From positions 17,932,501 to 17,996,500 of the forward strand of contig LR990056.1 of the NCBI GenBank assembly GCA_905147135.1: a DNA stretch of 64,000 bases, written 5' to 3'. The position numbers and the translations under genes are program-made. The notes beneath the pieces are model-generated. The model searched no databases and was not told the origin of the DNA. It was given only the letters and a program-made list of their open reading frames with translations. Shown piece after piece: positions 34,330-45,800 of the stretch (positions are counted from its first letter, which is position 1; each line of letters begins with the position of its first letter). This stretch comes from Blastobasis lacticolella. Taxonomy: Eukaryota > Arthropoda > Insecta > Lepidoptera > Blastobasidae.

Positions 34330-34744
34330 TAGCCTACTGTTGTCGCTGCCTCTTTATAAAAAAACACAACGTAACAAAGCGCAGCAACAGCAATAATACC
34401 TGGATGCGGACCGAATTTCATACTTTGTGATAATACTGAATGTGCTATAAAAGGAACTAAACAGTCACATAATTTGTACACTTTCGTTTTTGTTTATTTG
34501 CATTCGAACAATGTTAAAACTTTAAAAAAATATAATATCTCCTTTTTCACTCTATACAGTTAGATGATGTCCAGTTGTGATAATAATTACTTGTAAACTT
34601 GTGATAACAATTGCTGTGTTTACCTACCATTGGTTTTATACTTAAAACTAGATAAATGCTGTTACTTTACATACTATAAGATTTTCATGTAGTGTATAAA
34701 CTGTTGGTGAACCTAATAAATAAATTAAATAAATAAATATTGTA

Positions 34745-34836
34745 ATTGTCTAATCTGTCAAATTCCAGATCATGGTCAAGGCGGAACCCGGACTCATGCA
34801 CGCGATAGCACAACCGGGATATTGAGGCCAAAATGA
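34745..34836 (+). mobile_element. tRNA-headed SINE, 3' fragment
   Basis: CTGTCAAATTCCAGATCATG, GTCAAGGCGGAACCCGG and GCACAACCGGGATATTGAGG. Confidence 0.75.
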
Positions 34837-35084
34837 TCACGTTATTAACGAATTCTATGCAAGTCCCATTGGCCGTTGTTGATACGGCCTTTGGTCAGAA
34901 TGAGAATACACCGTCGCCAGTGGGTAGAGCATTTATTATTCATTGCTCACTTCTTGCATTATGTGTTATATTATTGACGTATGCTTAGGTTTCGCCGGGG
35001 CTAAAAGAGAACTAGACCGTAACGGGATATCCCGCCAGACTAGGATAGTACCTTACAGGGGCAACCACGTCATACGTCATATAA

Positions 35085-35300
35085 AACTCAAGCCTCAGTC
35101 CCACAGGTGGGGTAGGCAGAGACTATGGACCACCACTTTGCTCTGTCCCGACACAACTCCCTAGCCTCGCATATTATATCCACAATTATTTTCATACACC
35201 TCCTTTTATTCTTGCCACTTCGACCGCAGCTTTTGAGCACATTACTAATCTGAACAGTGAATGTTTCTCTGGATCGTCTTCTTAAAGAGTAGATTTTTCT
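35085..35300 (+). repeat. Dispersed LINE-like 3' repeat
   Basis: AAGCCTCAGTCCCACAGGTG, GGTAGGCAGAGACTATGGAC, CACCACTTTGCTCTGTCCCG and CTGGATCGTCTTCTTAAAG; partner of 1975-2440. Confidence 0.6.
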
Positions 35301-35570
35301 AATAAACCTAAGATAAACCTCTTTCTAAAATTTTCTTTCATTCATCCCCTCGAGATGCCTATCTTTGCCACTACATCATCTTTCATGCCACACCTTTCAC
35401 AGATAACGAAACAATTTTATTTCAAAAGTATGTTCTTGCTAGTGAATAATTAGTGCTCCATGGGGAACCGTGAGTTTGGCAGTGGGTGGCCATTTGCTGC
35501 CAAAGCAACGGGTTTTGAGGTGGGCGACACCTTGATGGTGTCCCGATGATAGCTAGTTTATAAAAAAACA

Positions 35571-35902
35571 TATTGGCGTTATCCCGGTTGTGCTATCGCG
35601 CACGAGGGGTTCGCTTTGAGCGTGATCCAGAAATTCGCAGATCAGATAATTATAGTGACGTGACTGCCACCTGATTTGCTACCAGGGGAACCTGACCAGA
35701 TCGGATCATGGTTACATATTCAGTTGCTTGAATGTGAACCTTTCTTCACGATATTTTCCCTCACCCTAAGAGCATCAGTTATCATTCAAGTAATGTACAT
35801 AACTCAGGAAAGAGTCACTAGCACATGGCCGCAGTGGGATTCGATTCCGGTACCTCTCGCTTACAAGTCGAATCCTTTAACCACTCGGCCACGACGACGC
35901 TC
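35571..35902 (-). mobile_element. tRNA-headed SINE, near full length
   Basis: The inverse runs from the head (GTGGCCGAGTGGTTAAAGGA, ACCGGAATCGAATCCC) through the body to CAACCGGGATAACGCC. Confidence 0.87.
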
Positions 35903-36239
35903 CTAAAGTTATAGCCTATTTATTATTAACAAAAAACAAAAACGTCTAGCAGCCCCATTGCCATTAAATATGCAAGCCAGTAATTCCACTCCCACGACAT
36001 TTATAAAATAATATTATGAGGGTCATAGATACTCTGAATTTTTAAAGATGTTTTTATTGGGAACAGATTTCGTGTTATTTATACCAGTCTGGGGAGATAT
36101 TTAAGTGTTGAAAGTTTCGTGGTAACAATTTATAGGATGCTGAAGTCCATGCGAAGTGGACAAAGAGAAGTACGAAGGCTGCTGCTGAAGCACAGCTGGG
36201 ACTGACGCGAAGATGATGATGATTTTTTCATATATTACA

Positions 36240-36540
36240 CTAGACAGGCCTTTGACCGCCATCTCACCTATTGGTAAGTGACGATGCGGCCGAAAATGGA
36301 CCATACCCTTCTTGGAACAGCCTATTCACACTAGCCTTGAAGGCATCTAGATAATATTGATCTGGGAACTTACTCGAAAGGAACGTGTTCCATTCCTTAG
36401 CCGTACGCATTACAAAGAACGAACCAAAGCGACTCGTGTAGATAGCTGGAAGATCCACGATATAACGATGAAGCGCTCGCCCGGATCGCGTCTCCCGATG
36501 GCGGAAAGGGGCCGGCGAAATGAGGCTACGAAATGTAACC
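36240..36540 (-). pseudogene. LINE RT C-terminal remnant
   Basis: The reverse frame includes SRFGSFFVMRTAKEWNTF, then SSKFPDQYYLDAFKASVNR, the WNxLP..F....Y.l..FK..VNR pattern of LINE C-termini. It continues into GPFSAASSLTNR. Confidence 0.65.
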
Positions 36541-36674
36541 TGTACAAGACCGACAGACGCGCAACCCTCCGTCGATCCTTGAGGCTCTACAGCTTAGCTT
36601 ACATTTTAGAAGAGAAAAGAGATACACCAATAAAACAACACAATGCGTAGAAAAAACATGGTATATAAATTAAC

Positions 36675-36814
36675 TCAATAGCACTGTCCAGATTCGATGA
36701 GCTCCCGCAGCATCCTGTTGCAGTCGGCGCGGTGCAGCTTCCCGCTGTGGGTGCGCGGGATCGCGTCTATCCACGCGATGCCGCCGTGAAGGTGCTTGTA
36801 GTCCGATAGGCCCT
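36675..36814 (-). CDS. Ligase gene last exon with the A10 catalytic lysine
   Basis: Acceptor TTATCCCCAG; reads GLSDYKHLHGGIAWIDAIPR, then THSGKLHRAD and ends GQCY-stop (TGA at 36675-36677). Lys525 in SGK is the adenylation lysine of the family. The 3'UTR and poly(A) site were not fixed; an AATAAA on this strand occurs near 36050, which would give a UTR of about 600 bp. Confidence 0.9.
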
Positions 36815-39800
36815 CTGGGGATAATATATAATGGCAAGTCTTGTTGACTTTTTAATAAATAAATATCATTAATTTCCGCCGTGTGGTGTCCGGCAGAGTA
36901 GAATAGCACCAACCCCTTACACTCGTGGGTGTCGTACAAGGCGACTAATGTTTTCGAGGCAAAAGATCTAAGCGCCCCCGTAGACTGGAAAATGGGCAGC
37001 AGCATTTTCCATTGTTATATTATAACACTGCGATCTCCGACCCGTCTGCCAAGCGTGGAGATTATGGCAATAACCTCCCTTTTTGTGGGAGAGGCCCTAA
37101 GTCCTGCAGTGGACTGTTATGGGCTGTGATGATGATTAATTTCAAGTTTATCTCCGGTGTCGGAGGCCAGTTCCTCTTTGGGTCGCTAAGCCATGACTAA
37201 CCAAGTTATGACATGAATTGATTCTAAAGTGACATTGTAATGCTGAAGATGAATGTATTAATTCTTGTAAACTATAATTATTAATGAAATGTAATGAGAA
37301 TATGAATCTGTGAAACTTAGAATACTTACTTACTAACTTTTTTAATACCTCTAAGGTGGCAAACAAGCTTACGGCCCGTCTGATGGTAAGCAGTCACCGC
37401 AGCCTATGGACGTTTGAAATACCAGAGGCATCACCCACGCATTGCCAACCCCGTAAAAACCTTTTCACCCCTTTCTTGAAGAACTCCATGTTGTACTCTC
37501 CAGGGAAAACCTCTCCAGGTAGTTCATTCCACAACCTTATTGTGCATGGGAGAAAGTTCCTTTGGAACCGCACAGTTCGCGATCAATTTGGAACCAAGGT
37601 GTGAGGATTAATTCCTTGTCGGTGACAATAGTGTAATCAATTGTGTATCAATCAATTTTGACATGTAACAATGGTTACCAATAAATAAACTTGAACTTGA
37701 ACTTGAGCGGTTGCCGACGTCCTGGATGATGGCCGCCGTTCCCCATCAGGCGGACCGACTCTGTGCCTCCGTAGGCAATGAAAAACCTACCCAAAGCCCG
37801 ATGTATATCCGCTCTCTCCACTTTGCCACCACGCACCACCGCAGCTGCAGCACCGCGCTCACTGCCACCGACTACGCAGTCTTCGACACCCGACACCGAG
37901 CTGATCAGCCGCTCCAACTCTTCGGGGGATATCTAAGAGTAAGAAAGAGTTTTTTTACAAACTAAGCTCGTACTCTGGTAACAAGGGTCCTACCGCCATC
38001 CTCTGCCAAGCCAACCTCACCAGCAGGGCTATTGACTTTGTTAGTAGATAACTGAAATGGACAATAATTGTCCATTATTAATTATTAATAATTTTGCACT
38101 ACTCTCATTTGGTATACGCTATTGCCGAGATGTCGTAGTGTAGACGTAGTTTACGTAGTGTATAATGATTTAATGTTAAATTCAGTTATCAACCGAGTTA
38201 GACAATAGCCCCGCTGCTCCGGGTCCCCGTGCAAACAGACTGACGAGACTTTGGCGAATCAGCTTTTCCCAACGGGTTGTGCGGGTTAAATAAAGCCCTT
38301 TCCTACTAGAAGAGCAGACCCCGTCAGAATAGTCAAAATTATTTATTAAAGTTGGGCAGATACAGAACATTATTATACTAGCGGTAAACCTCGGTACAAC
38401 CACCACGACCGGCGGTGGCGACCACGTACCGGAAGACGCAGCCAGCCTCCCATAAGGTCAAATTCAAATTCAAAATCATTTCATTTCATTAATTTCAGTA
38501 AATACAGAGAGGTCTGTGGGCCGACGACTTGGTAAATACTGCAGGTACCAGCTGGATGCGGAAAGCACAGGACCGGCCCTTGTGGAGATGTCTGGGGGAG
38601 GCCTATGCCCAGCATTGGGCGTCTTTCGGCTGTTATGATGAAACTTCGGTACAAAGAATCCAGAACTAACCGCTTGGATGACGATTAATGGAGACATTTT
38701 TCTGTTATCTCAGCCTATATAATTAGCCTCCGCAAAAAATAAGAATCTAAACCGCCTGTTAAGTGTGGAGGTTATGGCAAGCACTATAATATGGAGGAGG
38801 GGCGTCGGTCACATGGTTAGGTAAAGGGCCGACTCGTAAGCGACCGGTACCGTGTACGAACCCCAGTGCCGTTATGTATAAACGACTCTTTTCTGGGTTA
38901 TGTACATTAGTTAAAACTAGCCGATGCTCTTATGGTGAGGGAATACATGGTGATGAAATCTGCACATTCGGGTGACTGAATGTATAACAATGATCTGTAA
39001 GGTCTAATTAATTAATGCTCAAAATAATGTATTATTATGATTAATTAATATTGTATCCAGCTTAATCAAGTAAATTGTACTGATTTGTTAACCTTTTTAA
39101 GAAGTCAAGTGATGGCTGTATGAGAGTGATACCTTCGGTAGCGTTTGACATTTGAATAATTTATAAGAGTGAGTGTCATTATGTTTTCGGTGGCTTTGTA
39201 TAGATGATTGTAATACCAAAATAACTAATACTACGGAATAAATCATTGTTATTATTGATAAAACGGAGTTTTACTACATATCAGAAGTGGTAAGTGGCCC
39301 ATGTTTTACATTTATGTTTCTGTATTTGTACAAGAGAAAATTCCTTTCGCTCTTCGAAACGTAACTTGGGGTTTCGCAACTGGTTACGACGGAATACTAA
39401 CCCAATACAACCATCTATTCACCACGTGAAGGAAGCATTACAATTTCTCTTCCCTTGTTAATTTGTAAAATGATAAATTCTTTATTGACACTTTCATTGC
39501 TCGCATTGAATTTAATGGTTAGGGAATTAAAATTCACTGTGAAATACCTACACTCTCACGTAGTAGATAAACCAATTAAGCTATCCACTCGGACCGCTTT
39601 GGCTCGACGTTTTTATACCTACATATTCTTTTGTAGTTGAGTAAAATTGTTAACGAATTTGTTTGTGTCCGAGATGCATGGAAAGCGATGACAGCTACCG
39701 GAGGCGCCTGAAGACGCCCGACCAGAGGTCGATCCGGTACGACAACGGTGGCGCCAGGCGCAGCCACAGCCGGGAGCGCTGCGGCCATAGCCTGCGCGGC

Positions 39801-42800
39801 GACAGTAGCTGAGTTAGCCGCTGAAGCCGCAGCCCTAGTCGTCGTTGCAGAAATTGCGGCAGCCTCCAAATGTGGGAGTTGGAATTGGACCAGGAGTGAC
39901 AGCACTTTCGGGCGCTAAAAGAAGAAGTCTGCAGGGAGCGTAGCCGAATGGGACAAAACACCAGTGGCATCCATCGCCACCGCTCGGCTGTGGAGCGCAC
40001 AAACGCTCATACGCCGTGAGGGTGAAGGCCGTGAACGTGAAGGTTCTCCGATGTGAGTGACGATCATCATGCCATGCGGGCGAGGGAGAAGGTCAGCCAG
40101 TTCCAGTTCTATATTCAATAGTCCTAGTTATTCAACTCAAGATGTAATTAATATTTTAAAATCGAATCTAAATCAAAGAGAATTGATGTCACAGCCGTCA
40201 TCACAGCTGATGGCAGTAGGTCCTAGTAATATTTTAAATCATAAAAAAATGTAATAACTGATTTCCGTATTGGGCTTTAAAGTTAACAATACATTTTGCT
40301 ATAAAAGCTCCAAAGGTTGGCCAAGACATGGTATGATTGAGACCTTTCATATTGTAGGTATAGCGGGAAAGAATGACAAAATAAATTGACTTGGTCTCTA
40401 CTTGATTTAAAATGACTTTCAACACTGTATGATATAGACACATCAGCAACAATGCTGCTCATTTATAACCTAAATAAATAAATAAATAATGCATTTTAGG
40501 TCCAAGTTATAGCTAATCGCTGGAAGATATGTTAAGGGGAAGGAGTAGGTATGAATTACAAAAATTAGCCTTTTAGAACCAGTGCGACAGTAACAGTAAA
40601 AGAGTTGTTTATCGTTTATTACACAGACTGAGGGATAATATGTAGAAATCAAGCGCTCTGGTGCTGTGCTGCTCCCAATCTGATGACTTGTTACACTGAG
40701 ACTGACTTGAGACTTAAATCACAAAAATATTGGTTAAATGTCGTATTAAGTGTATTTAAACCCATTATTACTTTAGAACTATTTTGTTTATTCCACGAAA
40801 CTTGGTACAAGTGCAAGATAACTTTAGGATACGTCTTTACTCTGCAAGAAGCACATAAGGATGAATGACTGCCTTACTGACTGACTCTCTGCCACTCACA
40901 TGGCTGGCCGCCACACTAATGGTATGGTGAGTGTTGCCACTACAAAACTAAGTTACGTCTTGGTACAAAATAAAAGCATATGTTATTAAATACATGAAAA
41001 GTATCTACCTATATTGAAGCTATGGAAAAGAGATTGGTGCTGTATCGGTTACAGGCAGTTCTGTTACAAATATTACCATTCATAATCCTGTTTACATTGG
41101 AGGATATTCAGTGTGGGAAGTCTATTAGCACTGAGTGAACTCTTGACTATAATTTTGACAAGCAGAAGTGGTGTTTTAAGAAAATTGAATAGTTGACATA
41201 TAATAGTTTCCAACATACATGTGCCTGTATGTTGATTGTGGCAGTCTGAGCTTTTCTCATAGCTATAATATGGTGAGCTTGGCGTCATTTCCTGTTCACT
41301 GTAGCATTGCAAGTTTGAGGATGTTTAACAAATTGAGTTAATCTGACACCATATTATTAGTTAGTTTTGTAATGAAGGGGTGAGTGAAATCTGAATCTGT
41401 CATGGTTACATATGGATGTTGTTTTGCATTGCATACACCCATTCATGTGAGTTGGTTTAGATGGACCATTAAGCATACAATGCAACATGATTGTTTGCAT
41501 AATTTTAATGACAATGACGAACTTGTCTATAAAATATAAGAGATCTCATGGAGCTAATCATGGGATTCAAATATTAGGAGGGAATAGGTACTGTTACAAC
41601 AACGAATAATTATATAATAACACATGAAGGGATGGATACCTTCTCAAATTAATCTATACAACAATTCATCATGTGTTCTGAATTAAAATGTATAAACATC
41701 ATAATATACCTACGGTCATGAGGTGCCAATAGAAATTAGTTAGATACCATATATTTTAACTATTGATTTATGAACATTCCTTTTTAAATAATAATAAAAT
41801 CATGAGATACGGTTTTAGCGGTGACAGCCGTCGCCTAAAAAGCGTTGGGCAATACCTTTTGACTGGCAAAATGTCCTATTTAAGTTATTGCTATAAAAGT
41901 TTACTTAACCATTTCATAAAACCATTATAGTGAGTTACTATAACAGGCTTAAATAAAGTATGGAGTAATTTTATTGTAAAGCACTGGTAAATGTGGCTAG
42001 CATGCACCTAATTTACGTTATAAAGTTTCCTTGCAAACCACTGTTGTTTTTGTGTTTTAGCAGTGATGTTTCATCAATACAAAAATTTTAGGATACAGAT
42101 GACGGAGGATGACTCTACGAATGAGAACTATAGTAGTTACATGGTACTAAGTGGTCATGAGGAGACTATAATAGAGCGGTTTTGCTATATAGTAGACTTT
42201 ACGGAATATATTTATAGCGATCAAAAGTTATATAACAGTTTTTTTTTAATCAATATTATAGTCTCTTTGCTGGACATGTCACAACAACTCTTTTATACGG
42301 TGAAGCGTTGTATAATAGTTCAAGTTCGTCCTCTAATACAAAACAGCGTTGTAACTGACTCTAGATGTCCCTCATAATATAAAAAAAATATATATATATT
42401 CCATAAAAGTGGAAAACTGTTACTTTTAAAATTAAAATTTTGGCTTGTTTTCTATCTTTCTTTTGACAAAATACAAGAATGAAAATTTAATCAACATTAC
42501 AACTAATTTCGTACAGATTAAACAAAACGACACTAATGACTTATGCACTAAAAGCACCTTGTCAAAATTGTGGGAATTCGTTGGTAGTGGTAGTAGCAGT
42601 GTAGAGGAGTATTAATCAACTTAAATTTTATCCACGATGGCGGCGAACACTTTGTTATGAGTGTCTCAAAGTTACTTCTTGACGCTGGAGTGGTGGCACC
42701 ATGGCGATGCGTCTCATTTAATTCAGTTTATTTTATTAATAAAACTCATACATCGAGTGCGAATTGAAATACTTCATAAACGTAATACTGACATCAAAAC

Positions 42801-45800
42801 CGCGGTTGCATATACTTTTGAATCAATGAGCAGTTTTCCAATAGGCATCTAAAGCATTCCTAACCACTCTCTAGATGGCGCCCCGACAATTTTGGTAATT
42901 GATAAATAATCGCTTGAAATAGGTTCTTAGCAAAGAGGATATAAATGCTGGGTACGTTGTATTAGATGGTATTGTATTTATCAATAGCTTTCAACCATTT
43001 TCGAGGTTGTAATAAATTGTTACAAACAAAACAAACATCAATTTGACCGAGTCAATTAGTTTCATGGACACTAGGATCAGGAATGGACGCAATACAAATA
43101 TGAAAGGTTTGTATTGGGATACATTTCGTTGAACCTTTTAGTAATAAAATTACCAGTTTTAAATCATGATAACAGACCACAAAACACTTGTTGGAGAAAT
43201 GAGCTGAAATGATTATGAATTTACTGGACGTTATTTGACCTTTTATAGGACCATTTCGTATTTGAGACTGGATGGACTGCTATAGAACAAGAAATTGTCA
43301 GGTAATATCTGATGAGCATTAAGGATATTTCTCTAGACTCTGACATGTTTAATAACCTCAGGAAAATAGCCGGTGATCAAGGCGCTACCGATTCTAGAAC
43401 TTACAAAGCTTGAAATAGTCTTCAAAATCTAGCATTGTACTGCTATATTTGTAAAGTACATGGTTGGTCATGAAGTAATAATGAATCATGATTGGTGAAA
43501 ACCGGATAAATATTGTTTCAATATATCAAATAATGAAATAGCAGTGCCCTCACAGGGTCACACGAGATATTTTTAGCTACATTTAAGAATGCTGTGAATA
43601 ACACTAAATTAGTACAAGACATCAAGGATACATAGTGTATTATGTAGATGAATAGAAACTTTGATTCGTTAATTGTATACATGGAATATAGTTATATACC
43701 TAGAGTAAATAAGATAGTAATTAATGATATTTTGGAGGCTGAAATTATAATAGATGGTTTACTATACATATAACGACAAGGATACAGTGTACTGATGTAG
43801 ATTAATAGAAACTTTGATTCGATTATTGTATACATGCAGTATAATTACATAGACAAGGACAATAAGATAGTAATTATTGATATTTTGAAAACTGAAATTA
43901 TAATATTAAATGATTTACTACATGATATGGATGGGTTAGCACCGACTACCGATTCGACAAATGAATAAATTGACAGTTAATTCAGCTAGAATGGATGGGT
44001 TAGCTGATTAACTCTCAATTGTGCTTGGGATACCTGGAACGTAAGAATGGATGGGTTTACGTCCAAGGTTTATATACATCGAAAAGGTGAACTGCTAGAA
44101 TGGATGGGTTAGCAGGATACCGATTCGTCAAAAGAATTAATTGAAGTTGTTTTGGCTAGAATGGATGGGTTAGCCAATTACAACACAAAGGCGTGAACAT
44201 CGAAAAGGTAAACTGCTAGAATGGATGGGTTAGCAGGATGCCGATTCGACAAAAGAATTAATTGAAGTTGTTTTGGCTAGAATGGATGGGTTAGCCAATT
44301 ACAACACAAAGGCGTGAACATTGAAAAGGTAAACTGCTAGAATGGATGGGTTAGCAGGATGCCGTTTCAACAAATGAATTAATTGAAGTTTTATTTGACT
44401 TTGGACACCTGAAACGTAAGCTGGGTTTAGTTATGGTTTTCACAGTATCAATGATGATTTGAAATAAACTGCAGATTTCTATAATTTATGATGTTTGTAA
44501 GTTTAATATTATTGTGTATTAGGTAGATAACTTACTACTGTGTTCATTCCAATTGTTATTTATATCATACCTAGTAATTATTGAAATCTAATTGGGTTTA
44601 CATTGACGATTCCTCGATTGTATTAAAATTGTATAACATTTGGGACATAAATAAATTCAATATAATTGATAAGATTATGTTTACACATATAACTTTATTA
44701 TTAGCTTTTAGTCGCCGAGTGTAAGGTTCCACCTGGGTTCGTGCACAGGGACGTGCACGAGGTCAGGATGGACGAGTGTAAGGTCTAATTAATTAATGCT
44801 CAAAATAATGTATTATTATGAATAATTAATATTGTATCCAGCTTAATCAAGTAAATTGTACTGATTTGTTAACCTTTTTAAGAAGTCAAGTGATGGCTGT
44901 ATGAGAGTGATACCTTCGGTAGCGTTTGACATTTGAATAATTTATAAGAGTGAGTGTCATTATGTTTTCGGTGGCTTTGTATAGATGATTGTAATACCAA
45001 AATAACTAATACTACGGAATAAATCATTGTTATTATTGATAAAACGGAGTTTTACTACAGATCTAATCTGGTCAGGTGGTAGTGGCTCCACTGTAGTTAC
45101 CTGATCTGCTATATCCTGGATCATGGTCAAGGCCTTCACGCATAAGAACACAACCGGGACATTAACGACAAGATGATTATTACTGTAAAATAATATGGAG
45201 GAACCAGCGGAAAATTTTGGGCTGTTGGTTTGATGTGGAACAAATTGCATGTGGAAACACTCACTTGGAAGTTTAAGTACTTGAACGAGAACTTCAACCT
45301 TTCGACGAAAAAGAGTTGTTCGTTTTCGTCGACTCGGAATAGGTCGCCGGTACGCAGCCATCCGTCCTCCGTTATGCACTCCTGGTACGCTGCCTCATTC
45401 TTCAGATAGCCCTGTTCCATTAAAAAAACTAATCAGATAGTATAGGAGACACAACTGCTTTATTTCACTGATTGTTAAAACGGGGAAGTCAGTTTATCCA
45501 TTGCAAATTGTTGCTTCTGACGGAATTAAGTATTTTAGGAGCAAAATACGGACAAAAATGGATAGTAAGAGTAGCACTTGTCTGGTGCATACCGATAACG
45601 TAGATTAAACAAGGCTCGCAATGTCCGGGAACAGGATGGGCGACCAATTCGTACTTTGAGGCTAGTCAAATTGCAGCACCGCTGCGACCTCTCTACTCGT
45701 TAGGTGTGCCTCCTAATACTGTTGGCGGATTGAGGTTGACCAAGGTCTTCCGCTAAAGACTCGAAGACTGGTGGACCGGTTTAGAGCCCCGTGATGGTTT

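Larger units (their letters stand above)
38996..45059 (+). mobile_element. Young non-autonomous LTR retrotransposon
   Basis: Two 283-bp direct repeats (38996-39278 and 44777-45059) start TG and end CA and differ at one position. The flanking 4 bp GATC is duplicated, and the insertion splits a SINE whose halves lie at about 38800-38995 and 45060-45180. A TATCAGAAGTGG box follows the left LTR (candidate primer site), and a purine-rich stretch precedes the right LTR. The 5.5-kb interior has a broken Gag-like segment near the left end, no recognisable protease, reverse transcriptase or integrase, a tandem duplication at 43622-43923 and the hairpin array at 43982-44357. The 4-bp duplication and RS-rich Gag-like N-terminus suggest a Ty3/gypsy-derived deletion element. 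It lies antisense in a ligase-gene intron. Confidence 0.88.

Noticed and set aside
39576..39905. 109-codon Ala-rich frame on the minus strand
   Set aside because: It is antisense to the GC-rich RS/Gag-like segment; low-complexity Ala/Val content is a composition effect.
43982..44357. CRISPR-like array (short repeats, ~60-nt spacing)
   Set aside because: Eukaryotic DNA inside an LTR element; the repeats include covarying stems and the spacers are themselves repeated, unlike CRISPR spacers.
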